NCBI RefSeq assembly: GCF_019968905.1
Contig: NZ_CP079946.1
Coordinates: forward strand, 3,968,001 to 4,032,000
Direction: 5' to 3'
Origin: Corallococcus sp. EGB
GTDB lineage: Bacteria; Myxococcota; Myxococcia; Myxococcales; Myxococcaceae
DNA: 64,000 bases
Below the pieces are notes generated by a model. It made no database searches. It saw only the letters and a list, made by a program, of their open reading frames with translations, and was not told where the DNA came from. Shown in pieces: positions 30,334 through 40,788 of the stretch (position 1 is its first letter; the number at the start of each line of letters is the position of its first letter). Made by a program: the position numbers and the translations under genes.

Positions 30334-31665
30334 ATGCGAATGACGCGAAGGTGGGCTGTCTGGCTGTGGCTGGTGTTGCCGGTGGCCGCATGGGCGGAGG
30401 ATGTCCCGGAGCCCACGCCGCCAGCGAGTGCTCCGGCCAACGCATGGCACTACCTGACGCGCCTGGAGGCGACGACGTTGATGTTCCAGCCGCGCGCGGG
30501 CGTGGGGCTGGATGAAGGGTTCGTGCAGGTGGAGCCGACCTTCATCCTCGACGGAGGCGCGGAGTTCGGTGTCAACCTGGGCACGCCGCTGCGGTTGCGG
30601 TTGTGGGGAGGAGGAGAAGGGGCGGGCCTCGTGCGGCGGGAGGACTGGGATAGCCTCTCGGACTTCGGGCAGGTGCTGCGCGGCCTCAAGCTGGGCGCCC
30701 CGAATGCGCCGCTGGCCGTCTGGTTGGGCGCGATGGAGAACTACAGCCTGCTGTCGGGGCACCTCGTGCGGCGCTACTCCAACCGGGGCAATCCCGACTA
30801 TCACCCAGCGGGGGGCTTCCTCACTGGGACGCTGGGGCCGCTCTACACGGAAGCCTTCGTCTCGGACTTGCTGGGCGCGCGCCTCATGGGCGCGGAGTTC
30901 TCCCTGGACGTGGAGCACGTCCTCTTCGGCAAGCCGCGCGAGGCGGCGCGGTACACGCTGGCGCTCTCGGCGGTGCACGACTGGGGCAAGGCCGGGGGCC
31001 GGGCGCCCTCGGCGACGCTGGCGCACCTGGACACCATGGCCGTGGTGGTGGTGCGGCCGACGTACGAAGTGCACCTGTCGGCGGGCTGGGGCGGACGGCC
31101 TGGGGAAGGCGGGGCCTGGGGCGCGGTGGCGGGAGCGGGACTGGACGTCGTCACCTCGACGCTGGACCTGGTGCTGCGTCTGGAGGTGCGCCGTCAGCAC
31201 GGCGGTTTCCGGCAAGGCTTTTTCGGCCCGGACTACGAGCTGGCGCGCTTCAAGGCGCCGGGCCCGGAGGGTGTGCCGCTGGCGGAGGCGCCCTTCCCAG
31301 ACGGCTATTCCGTCTTCAGCGAGGCGGAGGTGGGCTGGGATGCGGTCAGCTATGGCGGCCTCTACAAGCACCTGAAGCTGTCGCTGGGCGTGGAAGCCTT
31401 CAACTGGGGCCGCTTCGACGTGGACGGGCGCGTGGCGGTACAGCTCTTCGCGCGCAGCCTCGAAGTGGCGTTGAAGGGCTCGGGACTGGGGATGGGGCAG
31501 CCTGGGGCGCGCTACCTGGGGGCCACCGAGGTCCGTTGGCGATTCCTCGGGGGGAAGCTCTACGTGATGGGGACGGGCGGCACGCTGCTGTTCCCCGAGG
31601 GGGAGGGCTCGCTGCGGCCGAGCGCGTTCGCCTCGGTGGGGCTGGGGGTGGACAATGCGCGCTGA
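30334..31665 (+). CDS. Predicted outer-membrane/periplasmic protein of a SitBAI-like cassette
   Basis: A 443-residue protein with signal peptide (WAVWLWLVLPVAAWA) and a long series of amphipathic beta strands (TFILDGGAEFGVNLGTPLRL, LYTEAFVSDLLG, LSLGVEAFNWGRFDVDGRVA, SAFASVGLGVDNAR at the end). This suggests a beta-barrel or beta-rich periplasmic protein. The gene overlaps the toxin gene by 11 bases. In M. xanthus sitBAI loci, as I recall them, a gene upstream of the lipoprotein toxin (sitB) assists the toxin. This gene has the right place, but I cannot confirm homology. Confidence 0.6.
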   Translation: MRMTRRWAVWLWLVLPVAAWAEDVPEPTPPASAPANAWHYLTRLEATTLMFQPRAGVGLDEGFVQVEPTFILDGGAEFGVNLGTPLRLRLWGGGEGAGLVRREDWDSLSDFGQVLRGLKLGAPNAPLAVWLGAMENYSLLSGHLVRRYSNRGNPDYHPAGGFLTGTLGPLYTEAFVSDLLGARLMGAEFSLDVEHVLFGKPREAARYTLALSAVHDWGKAGGRAPSATLAHLDTMAVVVVRPTYEVHLSAGWGGRPGEGGAWGAVAGAGLDVVTSTLDLVLRLEVRRQHGGFRQGFFGPDYELARFKAPGPEGVPLAEAPFPDGYSVFSEAEVGWDAVSYGGLYKHLKLSLGVEAFNWGRFDVDGRVAVQLFARSLEVALKGSGLGMGQPGARYLGATEVRWRFLGGKLYVMGTGGTLLFPEGEGSLRPSAFASVGLGVDNAR

Positions 31666-33166
31666 CGCCTTGCTGCTGGCCCTGGCGGTGCTGACTACGG
31701 GCTGCGCTTCCATGCCCTCCGCGCGGCATCGCGGGACGCTGCACATGAGCGGCCCGGTGGGCGGAGGCACAGGCTTCGAGGGCGAGGGGCGGCTGCCACG
31801 CCGCCATGTCCCCGTGGTCGAAGTGACGGGGGCCAGTGTCGGCATTGCGGCAGGGCCGGTGCGTGAGGCCATGTCGCGCAGCGCGTCCGAAGAGGACGCA
31901 TGGGAGAAGCTGCTCACGGACGCCGGGCTGGAGGCCCAGGACGTGCGTCCCCTGGCGGGCGGCTCGCTGACGCCCACGCAGGCCGCGCGGCTGCTGGGCC
32001 AGCTGATGCAGAAACCCGTGACGCTGGGCAACTTCCCGCCTCGCATGGCGGCGGGCTTCCTGCTGCGCGAGGTACTGGAGCGCGGTGAAGTCTCGCGCGA
32101 GGAGCTGCTGCGCCGCGTGGAGCGATTCGCCCGGGAGCAGGTGGCCGTCCTCCGACCGGATGGCTACCTCGCATGGGCCCTCAACGGAAACACGCAGCAG
32201 AAGGTGGCACGCGTCGAATGGCGGGACGGTGCCTTCCGTGCGCACGGCTTCGAGCTGGGCCGCTTCTACAGCGGCAAGGGTGGCGTCTTCCGCGCCGTGG
32301 ACGCGCAGCTCCAGGCCTCGGACTGGCGTCCCCTGGCCGAGGTGTACAGCGACGCGGACGTCATCAGTCGCTCGCTGGATGGGGCACAGGATGCCTTCGT
32401 GGAGCTGTACCACGCGCTGGGGCAGGCCCTCTCCCGCCCCATGGACAGCGTCGCGGCGCTGGGCAACCTGCCCGCTGGCGTCGCGGCCCTCATCGCGTCA
32501 TCGCCCGAGTACTGGGAGCGCTTCCGGTACATGACGCAGGGCGAGCAGGTCCGCGAGGTGGCGCGGCTGACGACGAACGTCATCGCGACCTGGGGGGCGG
32601 CCTCGGCCACGACGCGAACGTTGACGGGCTTGGCGGCGGGTGCGGAAGCCACGGTGCCGGTGCTCTCGCTGTCAGCGGAGGGCGCGCTGGCGTTCGAGCG
32701 CGTCGCGGTGCCAGTAGGACGCGCGGCGTCGGTGTTGAGCGGAGGGCCGGGGGCGGCCATCATCCTTCTGAAGGCAGGGGATTCGGCGGGTTCAGGTGGC
32801 GGAAGCGGTGACGGCGCACAGGGTGCAGCGCCGTCGAGTGGGCCGAAGGGCTACTCGTCCTTCAAGTCGTTCAAGAGGGCCATGGGGCCAGCAGGGGAGG
32901 GCAAGGAGTGGCACCACATCGTGGAGCAGACGGACGGGAACGCGGCACGCTTCGGACCGCAGGCGCTCCACAACACCGAGAACATCATCCCGCTCGACAA
33001 GGCACTTCATAACTCGGTGAGCGCATTCTACTCGTCCAAGCGCCAGTTCATTACCGGCGCAGAGTCGCTGACCGTGAGGCAGTGGCTGAGTGCCCAGTCA
33101 CTCGAAGCACAACGAGCGTTCGGTCTGCGGGCAATCGAGAACATCAAGAAAGGATATTGGCGATGA
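31655..33166 (+). CDS. SitA-like polymorphic lipoprotein toxin with HNH-type nuclease domain
   Basis: A 503-residue lipoprotein (signal peptide with lipobox LTTGC). The N-terminal 380 residues are the delivery part, including helices and a hydrophobic stretch near residue 350 (RAASVLSGGPGAAIILL). After a Gly/Ser linker, about residues 400-503 form a nuclease domain with EWHHIVEQ (419-425) and the following RFG, LHNTENIIPL and ALHNSVSAFYSS, a His/Asn pattern of the HNH/endonuclease VII fold. In myxobacteria SitA lipoproteins pass between cells by TraA/B outer-membrane exchange and kill kin lacking the matching immunity. The stop overlaps the immunity gene (ATGA). The family assignment is inference from architecture. 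Confidence 0.75.
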   Translation: MRADALLLALAVLTTGCASMPSARHRGTLHMSGPVGGGTGFEGEGRLPRRHVPVVEVTGASVGIAAGPVREAMSRSASEEDAWEKLLTDAGLEAQDVRPLAGGSLTPTQAARLLGQLMQKPVTLGNFPPRMAAGFLLREVLERGEVSREELLRRVERFAREQVAVLRPDGYLAWALNGNTQQKVARVEWRDGAFRAHGFELGRFYSGKGGVFRAVDAQLQASDWRPLAEVYSDADVISRSLDGAQDAFVELYHALGQALSRPMDSVAALGNLPAGVAALIASSPEYWERFRYMTQGEQVREVARLTTNVIATWGAASATTRTLTGLAAGAEATVPVLSLSAEGALAFERVAVPVGRAASVLSGGPGAAIILLKAGDSAGSGGGSGDGAQGAAPSSGPKGYSSFKSFKRAMGPAGEGKEWHHIVEQTDGNAARFGPQALHNTENIIPLDKALHNSVSAFYSSKRQFITGAESLTVRQWLSAQSLEAQRAFGLRAIENIKKGYWR

Positions 33167-33513
33167 CGCCTACAGCACTCGTCGATGACTTCGCCTATCA
33201 CGTTGAGGCGCAGACTGACGCGATCTTCCGAGGAGATGCCAAGACCGGCAACAAGCACGCAAAGAAGTACGAAACTGCGATGAAGAAGCTCCGAGACTTC
33301 GGGGACGAAGGTCGCGAAGCGCTCACGGTTCTACTGAGACACTCTCGGATGGACGTACGAGTCGCAGCAGCGGCGTATCTCCTCCGCTACAGGACTGACG
33401 AAGCGAAGGCCGTCCTGGAGCACGCCGCAGGCGGGGAGGGGTTGGCGGCGTTTGAGGCATCAGAGGTTCTGAAGCGATGGGAGGAGGGGGCCTGGAACCT
33501 GGACCCGGCGTAG
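33163..33513 (+). CDS. DUF2019 immunity protein (SitI-like)
   Basis: A 116-residue helical, HEAT-like protein: TALVDDFAYHVEAQTDAI, then LLRHSRMDVRVAAAAYLLRY and the final LKRWEEGAWNLDPA, which closely follow the DUF2019 pattern. This family is found as the immunity partner beside polymorphic toxin nucleases. The ATG overlaps the toxin stop, ensuring co-translation. It should bind and block the HNH-like domain in the cytoplasm. Confidence 0.82.
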   Translation: MTPTALVDDFAYHVEAQTDAIFRGDAKTGNKHAKKYETAMKKLRDFGDEGREALTVLLRHSRMDVRVAAAAYLLRYRTDEAKAVLEHAAGGEGLAAFEASEVLKRWEEGAWNLDPA

Positions 33514-33546
33514 CGCCCATCACCCCGTGGAGACGCGATTCAAGGG

Positions 33547-33660
33547 GCCCATCAGGTCGTTGCCGCTAACGACGCGCTAACGACATCAGGTAGACTCCAC
33601 CGGACGCTGCTGGACGGGTCCGATACTGCGAAGATGGCAGTATGGGGGCGTAACCCCTCG
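33547..33660. repeat. Cluster of short direct and inverted repeats beside tRNA-Sec
   Basis: The 154-base gap before the tRNA has CATCAGGT twice (flanking the block), GCTAACGAC twice in tandem, then ATACTGC / GCAGTAT (inverted, 7-base loop) and GGGG-GCGTAA-CCCC. Clusters like this are usual where integrase arms bind or where an element ends. It could also hold downstream signals of the tRNA. No gene is seen in the gap. Confidence 0.4.
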
Positions 33661-33667
33661 GAAGCAT

Positions 33668-33766
33668 TGGCGGTAGGGCACGGGAATCGAACTCGCCAGG
33701 GACTGCTCTCGCAGCCCCTCACCGGTTTTGAAGACCGGGCCGGCCACCAGGTCCGGAGGCCCTACC
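33668..33766 (-). tRNA. selC: tRNA-Sec (anticodon TCA)
   Basis: A 99-nt tRNA with the features of bacterial selenocysteine tRNA. It has an 8-bp acceptor stem GGTAGGGC/GCCCTACC, encoded CCA end and anticodon stem CCGGT/ACCGG with loop CTTCAAA (anticodon TCA). A long variable arm AGGGGCTGC-GAGA-GCAGTCCCT and T-loop TTCGATT follow. One T-stem pair appears as A-C. It reads UGA as selenocysteine together with SelB. selC genes are frequent integration sites; here accessory DNA and gene remnants lie on both sides. Confidence 0.9.
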
Positions 33767-33808
33767 GCTTCTGATTACCGCCGCTCCGCGCCAATCCGTC
33801 AACCATGG

Positions 33809-33998
33809 TCACGGCTTGCGCGCGGAGACCAGGGCGTACTCGCCGCAGTTGAACAGCGCGGGCCACTGGAACTGCTCCGGCGTCATCCCCGCAGTTCCAC
33901 CAGCGCCGTGTTCACCGCCGGGCACACGTCGCCGGCAATCGACTCCACCTTCGCGTCCTGGAACCCCGCCCACCGCAACTGCGACGGGTAGCGCTCCG
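33809..33998 (-). pseudogene. C-terminal remnant of a methyltransferase-like gene, frameshifted
   Basis: On the minus strand the DNA encodes ERYPSQLRWAGFQDAKVESI, then AVNTALVELRG and, one base out of frame, MTPEQFQWPALFNCGEYALV ending SARKP. This resembles the last strands of a SAM-dependent methyltransferase (GF-x-D/V-x-V near a terminal YxLVSARKP). A single missing G in a G run (near 33889) would restore the frame. No upstream part exists: the sequence joins directly to the truncated transglutaminase gene at about 33.999 kb. Confidence 0.55.
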
Positions 33999-35360
33999 TC
34001 TCCCGACGAGGTCCTCCAGCGCCGCTTCGGCGACTGCAAGGACAAGTCGCTCCTGCTGGTGTCACTCCTCAAGGGGATGGGCATCGACGCGCAGCCGGCG
34101 CTCGTGAACACGAACCTCACGCAGCTGCTGGACGGCTTGCGCCCCACCTCCACTGCGTTCGTCCACGGCAACGTGGCCGGCCGCGAGCTGTGGGTGGACC
34201 CCACGGCGACGCTGGAGCGCGGGGGGCTCGACAGCTACGAACCGCCCTCCTACGGCCGGGCCCTCATCGTCGCCCCCGGCACCACGGCGCTCTCGGTCAT
34301 TCCCTCGCCCACGCTGACGGAGCCCTCGCTCTTCGTGGACGAAACCTACGCCGCGCTGGACCGCGACGGGCCGGCGACGCTCGACGTCGTCACCACGCGC
34401 ACGGGGGAGTCCGCCAACTCCATGCGCCGCGCGCTCGCGAGCACGTCCCTGTCCGAGCTGTCCCGCTACTACTTCAACTTCTACGCGAAGAAGGACGCGA
34501 AGATCTCCATCGCGCAGCCCATGACGGTGGACGACGACGCCGTGAAGAACGTGGTCATCCTGCGCGAGCACTACCGCATCGAGGACTTCTGGTCCTCGGA
34601 CGGTCGCCGGGAATTCGGCGCGCATGCCCTGCGCCGATACCTCACCGAGCCGAGCTACTCCCACCGCGCCTTCCCGCTGGAGGTGGAGCACCCCGTCTTC
34701 GCCCGCCACCGCATCCGACTCAAGGCCGGCGAGGCGCTCCAGGACGGCGCGGACCACGATGCCGTGGACGGCCCGGCCTTCCACTTCGAAGTCGACACCC
34801 GCGTCGACGGCCGGACGCTGCTGCTCGACTACCGCTACCGCAGCACCGCGGACTCGGTCCCGCCCGAGCGCATCGCCGAGTACGTGAAGGCCGTGCGCGC
34901 CACCGAGGACCAGCGCGGCTACTACATCCAGCTCGGGGGCCGTACCGCCCGGCGCCAGGCCTCGCCCGCTCCGTCCTGCGAGGCCGGCGCCATCCTCCTG
35001 GGCGTCATCGCGACGTGCGTCGGGCTGTGGTTCGTCATCGCGCAGGGCGGCCCGCTGGAGCTCTTCCGCAAGGGGCGCGCATGGGGCCGGCGCCGCGCCT
35101 TCGCGCGAAAGTTCGACGCGGACCACCAGGGCGACAGCGCCTGGTCCGCCATCCCCATCTCCGGTCCCCAGGAAGTGCTGTCCACGCTGGGCCGGCTGCG
35201 CTGCGCCTGCGGGACCAGCAGCGAGGCCCCTCGCGACTCACTCCGCCACGAGGCCGTGGTCCTGGGGGACCGCCACCTCACCCTGGTGCAGTGGCAGTGC
35301 CCCACCTGCGCCCGCGCTCGCCGCGCCTACTTCGAGGACAAGGGCTCGCGCGCCGCCTGA
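33999..35360 (+). pseudogene. 5'-truncated DUF3857/transglutaminase-like protein
   Basis: Recognisable sequence begins at SPDEVLQRRFGDCKDKSLLL, the transglutaminase-like core with its cysteine in GDCKDK, and continues through VNTNLTQLLDGLRPTSTAFV and the histidine/aspartate part (GRELWVDPTA). It goes on into a C-terminal region with one membrane helix (GAILLGVIATCVGLWFVI) and a late CACG / CPTC cysteine set. Full-length relatives have an N-terminal DUF3857 domain of several hundred residues, which is missing here. The frame can be extended upstream to 33816 but that part is the antisense of the methyltransferase remnant. It is unlikely to be functional. Confidence 0.65.
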
Positions 35361-35370
35361 ACCGCGGCGC

Positions 35371-35664
35371 CTATTGGCAGATGCCCGGGCAGTCCGCGCT
35401 GCGCCCGGGCGTGCACGTGTCGGACGGATCATCCACGCAGGCCTTCCCCGACTCGCAGCCTCCGAAGAGCCCGCCGCAGCACTTGACGTAGCCCTCCGGC
35501 ACGTCGCACGGCGTCGAGTAGGACTGACACGTCCCGCTGTCCGAGCGCGCGAAGACCACCACCTGCGGACATACGCTCGGGTTCTCGGAACCGCCGCCCA
35601 GGCACCCCGTCAGGCCCAGCACCGCCATCAGCCCCAGCCTCATCCATGCTTGCATGGCGCGCAT
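35371..35664 (-). CDS. Small cysteine-rich lipoprotein
   Basis: About 97 residues from ATG 35664 (a later ATG at 35655 is also possible). Lipobox GLTGC after a short hydrophobic stretch. The mature part has nine further cysteines (SVCPQVVVF, GTCQSYSTPCD, KCCGGLFGGCESGKACVDD, TCTPG, CPGICQ), suggesting a disulfide-stabilised surface protein. No family recognised. It follows the TPR/zincin gene closely. Confidence 0.65.
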   Translation of the reverse strand: MRAMQAWMRLGLMAVLGLTGCLGGGSENPSVCPQVVVFARSDSGTCQSYSTPCDVPEGYVKCCGGLFGGCESGKACVDDPSDTCTPGRSADCPGICQ

Positions 35665-35684
35665 CAGGGCAGGGGAGAGCGGCG

Positions 35685-36758
35685 CTAGTCCAGCCCCCGC
35701 TCCCACAGGTCGTCTTCATCCAGACCCATCAGGTGACCGACCTCGTGCATCACCGTGATGCCAATCTGTTCGATGAGCTCCTCGCGGGTGCGCGCGAAGC
35801 GCTCCAGGTTCTTCTGGTACAGCACGATGGAGGGCGGGAAGTGATCCGCCGCGTCCATCACGCTGCGCTCGCCCACGGGCGTGCCCCGGAACACCCCCAG
35901 GATGCACGGCGACAGCGGCGGCTGCTGACCCAGGAGGTCCTCGTCCGACGGCAGGTCCTCCACCGCCAGCGTCACGTTGTCCATGTACTGCTTCACCTGC
36001 GAGGGCAGGGCGCGCATCGCGTCCTCCACCGCGCGGTCGAACGCCGCCTCCTCCAAGGCCACCGGCGGCGGCAGCTCCTCCGGCGCCAGCGCCTGCGCCC
36101 GCGCGAAGCGCTTCTTCGCCTCCTTCGCGTCCCCGCGCCGCTCTGCGATCAGCCCCAGGTAGTGGTGCGCCCAGGCCTCATCCGGCGCGTCCTTCAGCAC
36201 CCGCTCGAAGGACTCCTGCGCGGGCGCGAAGCGGCACAGCTCGAACAGCGCGATGCCCCGCTCCAGCTGCGCGTCCGGCGAGCGCGGCATGTGCGTCAGC
36301 GCCTGCTCCAGGCTCTTGAGCGCGGCCTCGCATTCCCCCAACTGGTTGAGGCCCATGCCCTCCAGCACGAGGAATTCGTAGACCAGCTCCACGTCGTCCC
36401 GCTTGTGCGCCAGCTTCCGGCCGCGGCCGCACCACTCCAGTCCCTCCTCCACCGCCTCGCGGTCCTCGCCCGTGCGGCACACGAGGAACTCCGCGGCGCT
36501 GAAGAGGATCTCCAGGTCCTCCGGGGCGGCCTTCAGCGCGGCGCCGTAGGCCTTGCCCGCCTCCTCCAGGCGGCCCACCTCCACCAGCGCGGCGGCCCGG
36601 AAGTGCAGGGCTTCTGGTGAGTCTGGAACGTCCCGCAGCAGGGCGTCCACGCTGGCGAGAGCGGCCTCGAAGTCCCGCGCCTCGAAGGCGTCCGCCACCC
36701 CCTCCAGCCGCGCGTCCACGCCCCTCGGATCCCCTTGCTTCGCCATGCGCTTGGCCAT
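35685..36758 (-). CDS. TPR-containing zincin-like metallopeptidase
   Basis: A 357-residue protein. The first two thirds are tetratricopeptide repeats (for example ALHFRAAALVEVGRLEEAGK and AWAHHYLGLIAERRGDAKEA). The C-terminus is a small zincin domain with MHEVGHLMGLDEDDL (HEVGH at about 338-342), the PF06262-like arrangement with the third ligand in GLDEDDL. RNTPV-type turn GVFRGTPVGE also fits. Such proteins are thought to be cytoplasmic metallopeptidases; the substrate is unknown. The start could be either of two nearby ATGs (36758 or 36746). Confidence 0.75.
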   Translation of the reverse strand: MAKRMAKQGDPRGVDARLEGVADAFEARDFEAALASVDALLRDVPDSPEALHFRAAALVEVGRLEEAGKAYGAALKAAPEDLEILFSAAEFLVCRTGEDREAVEEGLEWCGRGRKLAHKRDDVELVYEFLVLEGMGLNQLGECEAALKSLEQALTHMPRSPDAQLERGIALFELCRFAPAQESFERVLKDAPDEAWAHHYLGLIAERRGDAKEAKKRFARAQALAPEELPPPVALEEAAFDRAVEDAMRALPSQVKQYMDNVTLAVEDLPSDEDLLGQQPPLSPCILGVFRGTPVGERSVMDAADHFPPSIVLYQKNLERFARTREELIEQIGITVMHEVGHLMGLDEDDLWERGLD

Positions 36759-36847
36759 ACGAGCAGGCAGCTAAGAAGCCGCCCTTCGCGTTGTCAACGA
36801 CCGGCGTCGCTGTTACCTTCCACCGCCCCGTTTCGGCCCGAACCTCC

Positions 36848-37204
36848 GTGAACATCCTGGTCGTCGACGACGATTACGAGCTGTGCACCATGCTCTCTCG
36901 CTACCTGGAGATGCATGGCTACACCGTGTTCTCGGCGTCGGACGCGCTCCAGGCCCTGGACATCATGGAGCGTCACCCCGTGGGCCTGGTCATCACGGAC
37001 TACCTGATGCCCCACCTGGACGGCATCCACTTCACGGAGATGCTGAAGGCGGACCCCCGCTTCCAGAACATCTCCGTCCTGATGATGACCGCCAGCACGG
37101 ACGCCAACATCTCCGACAAGGGCCTGCGCAAGGGCGTCGCCATCACCCTGCAGAAGCCGTTGGACATGGGGCAGCTGCTCAACCTCGTGCGCTTCGCGGA
37201 GTAG
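36848..37204 (+). CDS. CheY-like single-domain response regulator
   Basis: A 118-residue receiver domain. Acidic pocket VVDDD (residues 5-9), phospho-acceptor Asp51 (VITDYLMP), conserved Thr/Ser in MMTAS and Lys in LQKPL. GTG start directly before NILVVDD. No output domain, so it acts by protein contact. The partner kinase is not evident; a hybrid kinase lies just beyond groEL. Confidence 0.88.
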   Translation: MNILVVDDDYELCTMLSRYLEMHGYTVFSASDALQALDIMERHPVGLVITDYLMPHLDGIHFTEMLKADPRFQNISVLMMTASTDANISDKGLRKGVAITLQKPLDMGQLLNLVRFAE

Positions 37205-37210
37205 GCGCCA

Positions 37211-37249
37211 TTCCCGCCTGCCCGGGCCCCCCGTCCGGGCGGGCGGGAA
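37211..37249 (+). terminator. Strong GC hairpin after the response regulator
   Basis: TTCCCGCCTGCCCGG (37211-37225) pairs with CCGGGCGGGCGGGAA (37235-37249), 15 bp with one wobble. No T-run follows. It separates the regulator from the groEL promoter and probably ends transcription. Confidence 0.5.
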
Positions 37250-37283
37250 GCCGTCCTCAGCCCCACACGCCTGCCCCTTTCCG

Positions 37284-37311
37284 TTGACATCGTCGATGCG
37301 GCCCTTATGTT
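37284..37311 (+). promoter_or_regulatory. Housekeeping-type promoter of groEL
   Basis: TTGACA (37284-37289), 16-base spacer, TATGTT (37306-37311). The -10 element overlaps the left arm of the CIRCE site, the usual arrangement for HrcA repression. Confidence 0.65.
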
Positions 37312-37336
37312 GGCGCTCGACATGGCCGAGTGCTAA
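37310..37336 (+). promoter_or_regulatory. CIRCE operator (HrcA binding site)
   Basis: TTGGCGCTC, nine bases, GAGTGCTAA. The right arm is the perfect CIRCE half, the left arm has two changes from TTAGCACTC. This predicts heat-shock control of groEL by HrcA. Confidence 0.85.
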
Positions 37337-39028
<1,692 letters not shown>

Positions 39029-39064
39029 GCCTCGCTGAAGGCTCCGTAGCGCCGTAGGAATCTT

Positions 39065-39119
39065 CCGGCCCCGGTGGGCCTCCGCGCGATGCGGAGGCGC
39101 CCGGGGCCGGGGTCTTTTT
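39065..39119 (+). terminator. Rho-independent terminator after groEL
   Basis: CCGGCCCCGG (39065-39074) and GCCTCCGC pair with GCGGAGGC and CCGGGGCCGG (39101-39110), then GGTC and five T. It also faces the end of the convergent histidine kinase gene, whose stop lies in its T-run. Confidence 0.85.
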
Positions 39120-40636
39120 CAGGCCGGGGTCTTCTTGAAGGCCAGGGCCAGCTCGCGGCTGAGCGCCGCGGTGTCGGAGAGCAGCTTGGGCAGGCACGCG
39201 GCGGCCCCGGCGCGCAGGGACGCCAGCGCCGTGTCCATGGTGAGGTGTTCCGCCAGGACGACGAAGGGCGCGCCCTGGCTCAGGCCCCGCGCCAGCTCCA
39301 GCGCCTTCTTGCCGTAGGCCGGCGCGAAGTCCCACGACACCACCACGCCCACGGGCGGCTCCAGCGGGGGCACCTCCGCGCTGGCGACGACGCGCGCCTC
39401 CAGCCCCAGCTGCGTCAGCGCCTCGGAGATGAGCCGCGCGGTGGCCGGGTTGTCCTCCAGCACGTCCACGCGGCGCAGGGTGGCGGCGGGGGCCGGGGCG
39501 GGCGGCGCGGCCGGCGTGTACAGCGCCTGGCGCAGGAGCGCGCGCACCTGGCGGATGTCATCGAAGGGCTTGAGCAGGTAGTCCACCACGCCCAGCTGCA
39601 GCGCCTGCTGCGTCGTCACCAGCGAGGGATAGCCCGTCATCAGGATGACGCGCGACGCGGGGTCCAGCTTGCGCGCGTGCTGGGCCAGCTCCAGGCCGGA
39701 CAGCCCGGGCAGGTTCTTGTCCGTGACGATGAGGTCCACGCGCGACGCGCGGAGGATTTCGAGCGCGGCCTCGCCCGTGGCCGCTTCAATGACCTCGCAC
39801 TCCTTGTCCATCAGGTCCTTGAAGACCATCCGGATGATGCCCTCGTCGTCCACCACCAGGAGCCGCTTGCGCGGCGGGCGGGGCGCGTCCGTGGGCGGGA
39901 AGAGCACGCGGAACACCGTGGCCGGGGGCGGCACCTCGCGCAGCGTCGTGGGCGGCACCAGGGCAATCTGCGCGTGGTGCTCCTGGGCGATGCGCCGGCA
40001 GACGGCGAGCCCCAGCCCCGTGCCGCGTTTGCTGGCGGAGACGTAGGGCTCGAAGATGCGCGTGCGCAGCTCGTCCGGGATGCCCGGGCCCCAGTCGGAC
40101 ACGTAGAGGGCCGCGGACGCGCCTTCCCGCGCGAGCGTCACCTTCACGCGGCCGCGGCCGGACATGGCGTCGCGCGCGTTGTTGAGCAGGTTGAGCGTGA
40201 GCTGCTCGATGAGGCGCGCGTTGCCCTGGACGGTGAGGTCCTCGGGGGCCTCCACCTCCAGCGAGATGCGCGCCGAGTCCGGGTTCACGCTGAACACCTT
40301 CGCCGCCGCCCAGATGGGCGCGGCCAGGGACAGCCGCTGCTGCGGGGCCGGCCGCTCGCTGGCCAGGCGGATGAAGTCGGAGACGATCTGCTCCATCCGC
40401 TCCACCTGCGCGAGCAGCAGCTTCAGCGGGCCGCTGGAGCCGCCCTCCTCGGCCAGGAGCTGGGCGTAGGCCTTCGCGCCCAAGAGGGGCTGGCGCAGCT
40501 CGTGGAGGACCTCCGCGGCGACCTGGTGGGTGTGGGCGTTGGCGCGTTGCAGCGCCACGGCCGCGAGCCGTGCCTTCTCCAAGTCCCCCGCGTCCAGGGC
40601 CTGGAGCAGCTGCGTGAGCGGCGAGGGGGTCTCCAT
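39119..40636 (-). CDS. Hybrid sensor histidine kinase with two receiver-type domains
   Basis: A 505-residue cytoplasmic protein without membrane helices. HisKA with LHELRQPL (His45), then HATPase with N box LTLNLLNNARDA, DWGPGIPDE and GTGLGLAV. It is followed by a complete receiver (LLVVDDEGI, TDKNLPGLSG, LLKPFDD). A final domain (RVDVLEDNPATARLISEALT) looks like a degenerate receiver, since the usual DD pair is ED and the phospho-site is unclear. No sensor domain is visible at the N-terminus, so input is probably a protein partner. Convergent with groEL. Confidence 0.88.
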   Translation of the reverse strand: METPSPLTQLLQALDAGDLEKARLAAVALQRANAHTHQVAAEVLHELRQPLLGAKAYAQLLAEEGGSSGPLKLLLAQVERMEQIVSDFIRLASERPAPQQRLSLAAPIWAAAKVFSVNPDSARISLEVEAPEDLTVQGNARLIEQLTLNLLNNARDAMSGRGRVKVTLAREGASAALYVSDWGPGIPDELRTRIFEPYVSASKRGTGLGLAVCRRIAQEHHAQIALVPPTTLREVPPPATVFRVLFPPTDAPRPPRKRLLVVDDEGIIRMVFKDLMDKECEVIEAATGEAALEILRASRVDLIVTDKNLPGLSGLELAQHARKLDPASRVILMTGYPSLVTTQQALQLGVVDYLLKPFDDIRQVRALLRQALYTPAAPPAPAPAATLRRVDVLEDNPATARLISEALTQLGLEARVVASAEVPPLEPPVGVVVSWDFAPAYGKKALELARGLSQGAPFVVLAEHLTMDTALASLRAGAAACLPKLLSDTAALSRELALAFKKTPA

Positions 40637-40788
40637 GCGAGGGAGCATGGCGGAGGCGGGTGTTCACACGCAACGCACCCCCGGCGGGATTCGGTTGACC
40701 GCGCTCGCGGCCGAACGGATGCTCGTGAGCGCCCTCCAGCCGTGCCCGCCTGGCCCGCTGGGGACCCTCCCTGTCGCAGAGGCCCTTC

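Noticed and set aside
33816-33998. N-terminal extension of the transglutaminase-like gene
   Set aside because: The extra residues are the antisense of the methyltransferase remnant and resemble no DUF3857 sequence.
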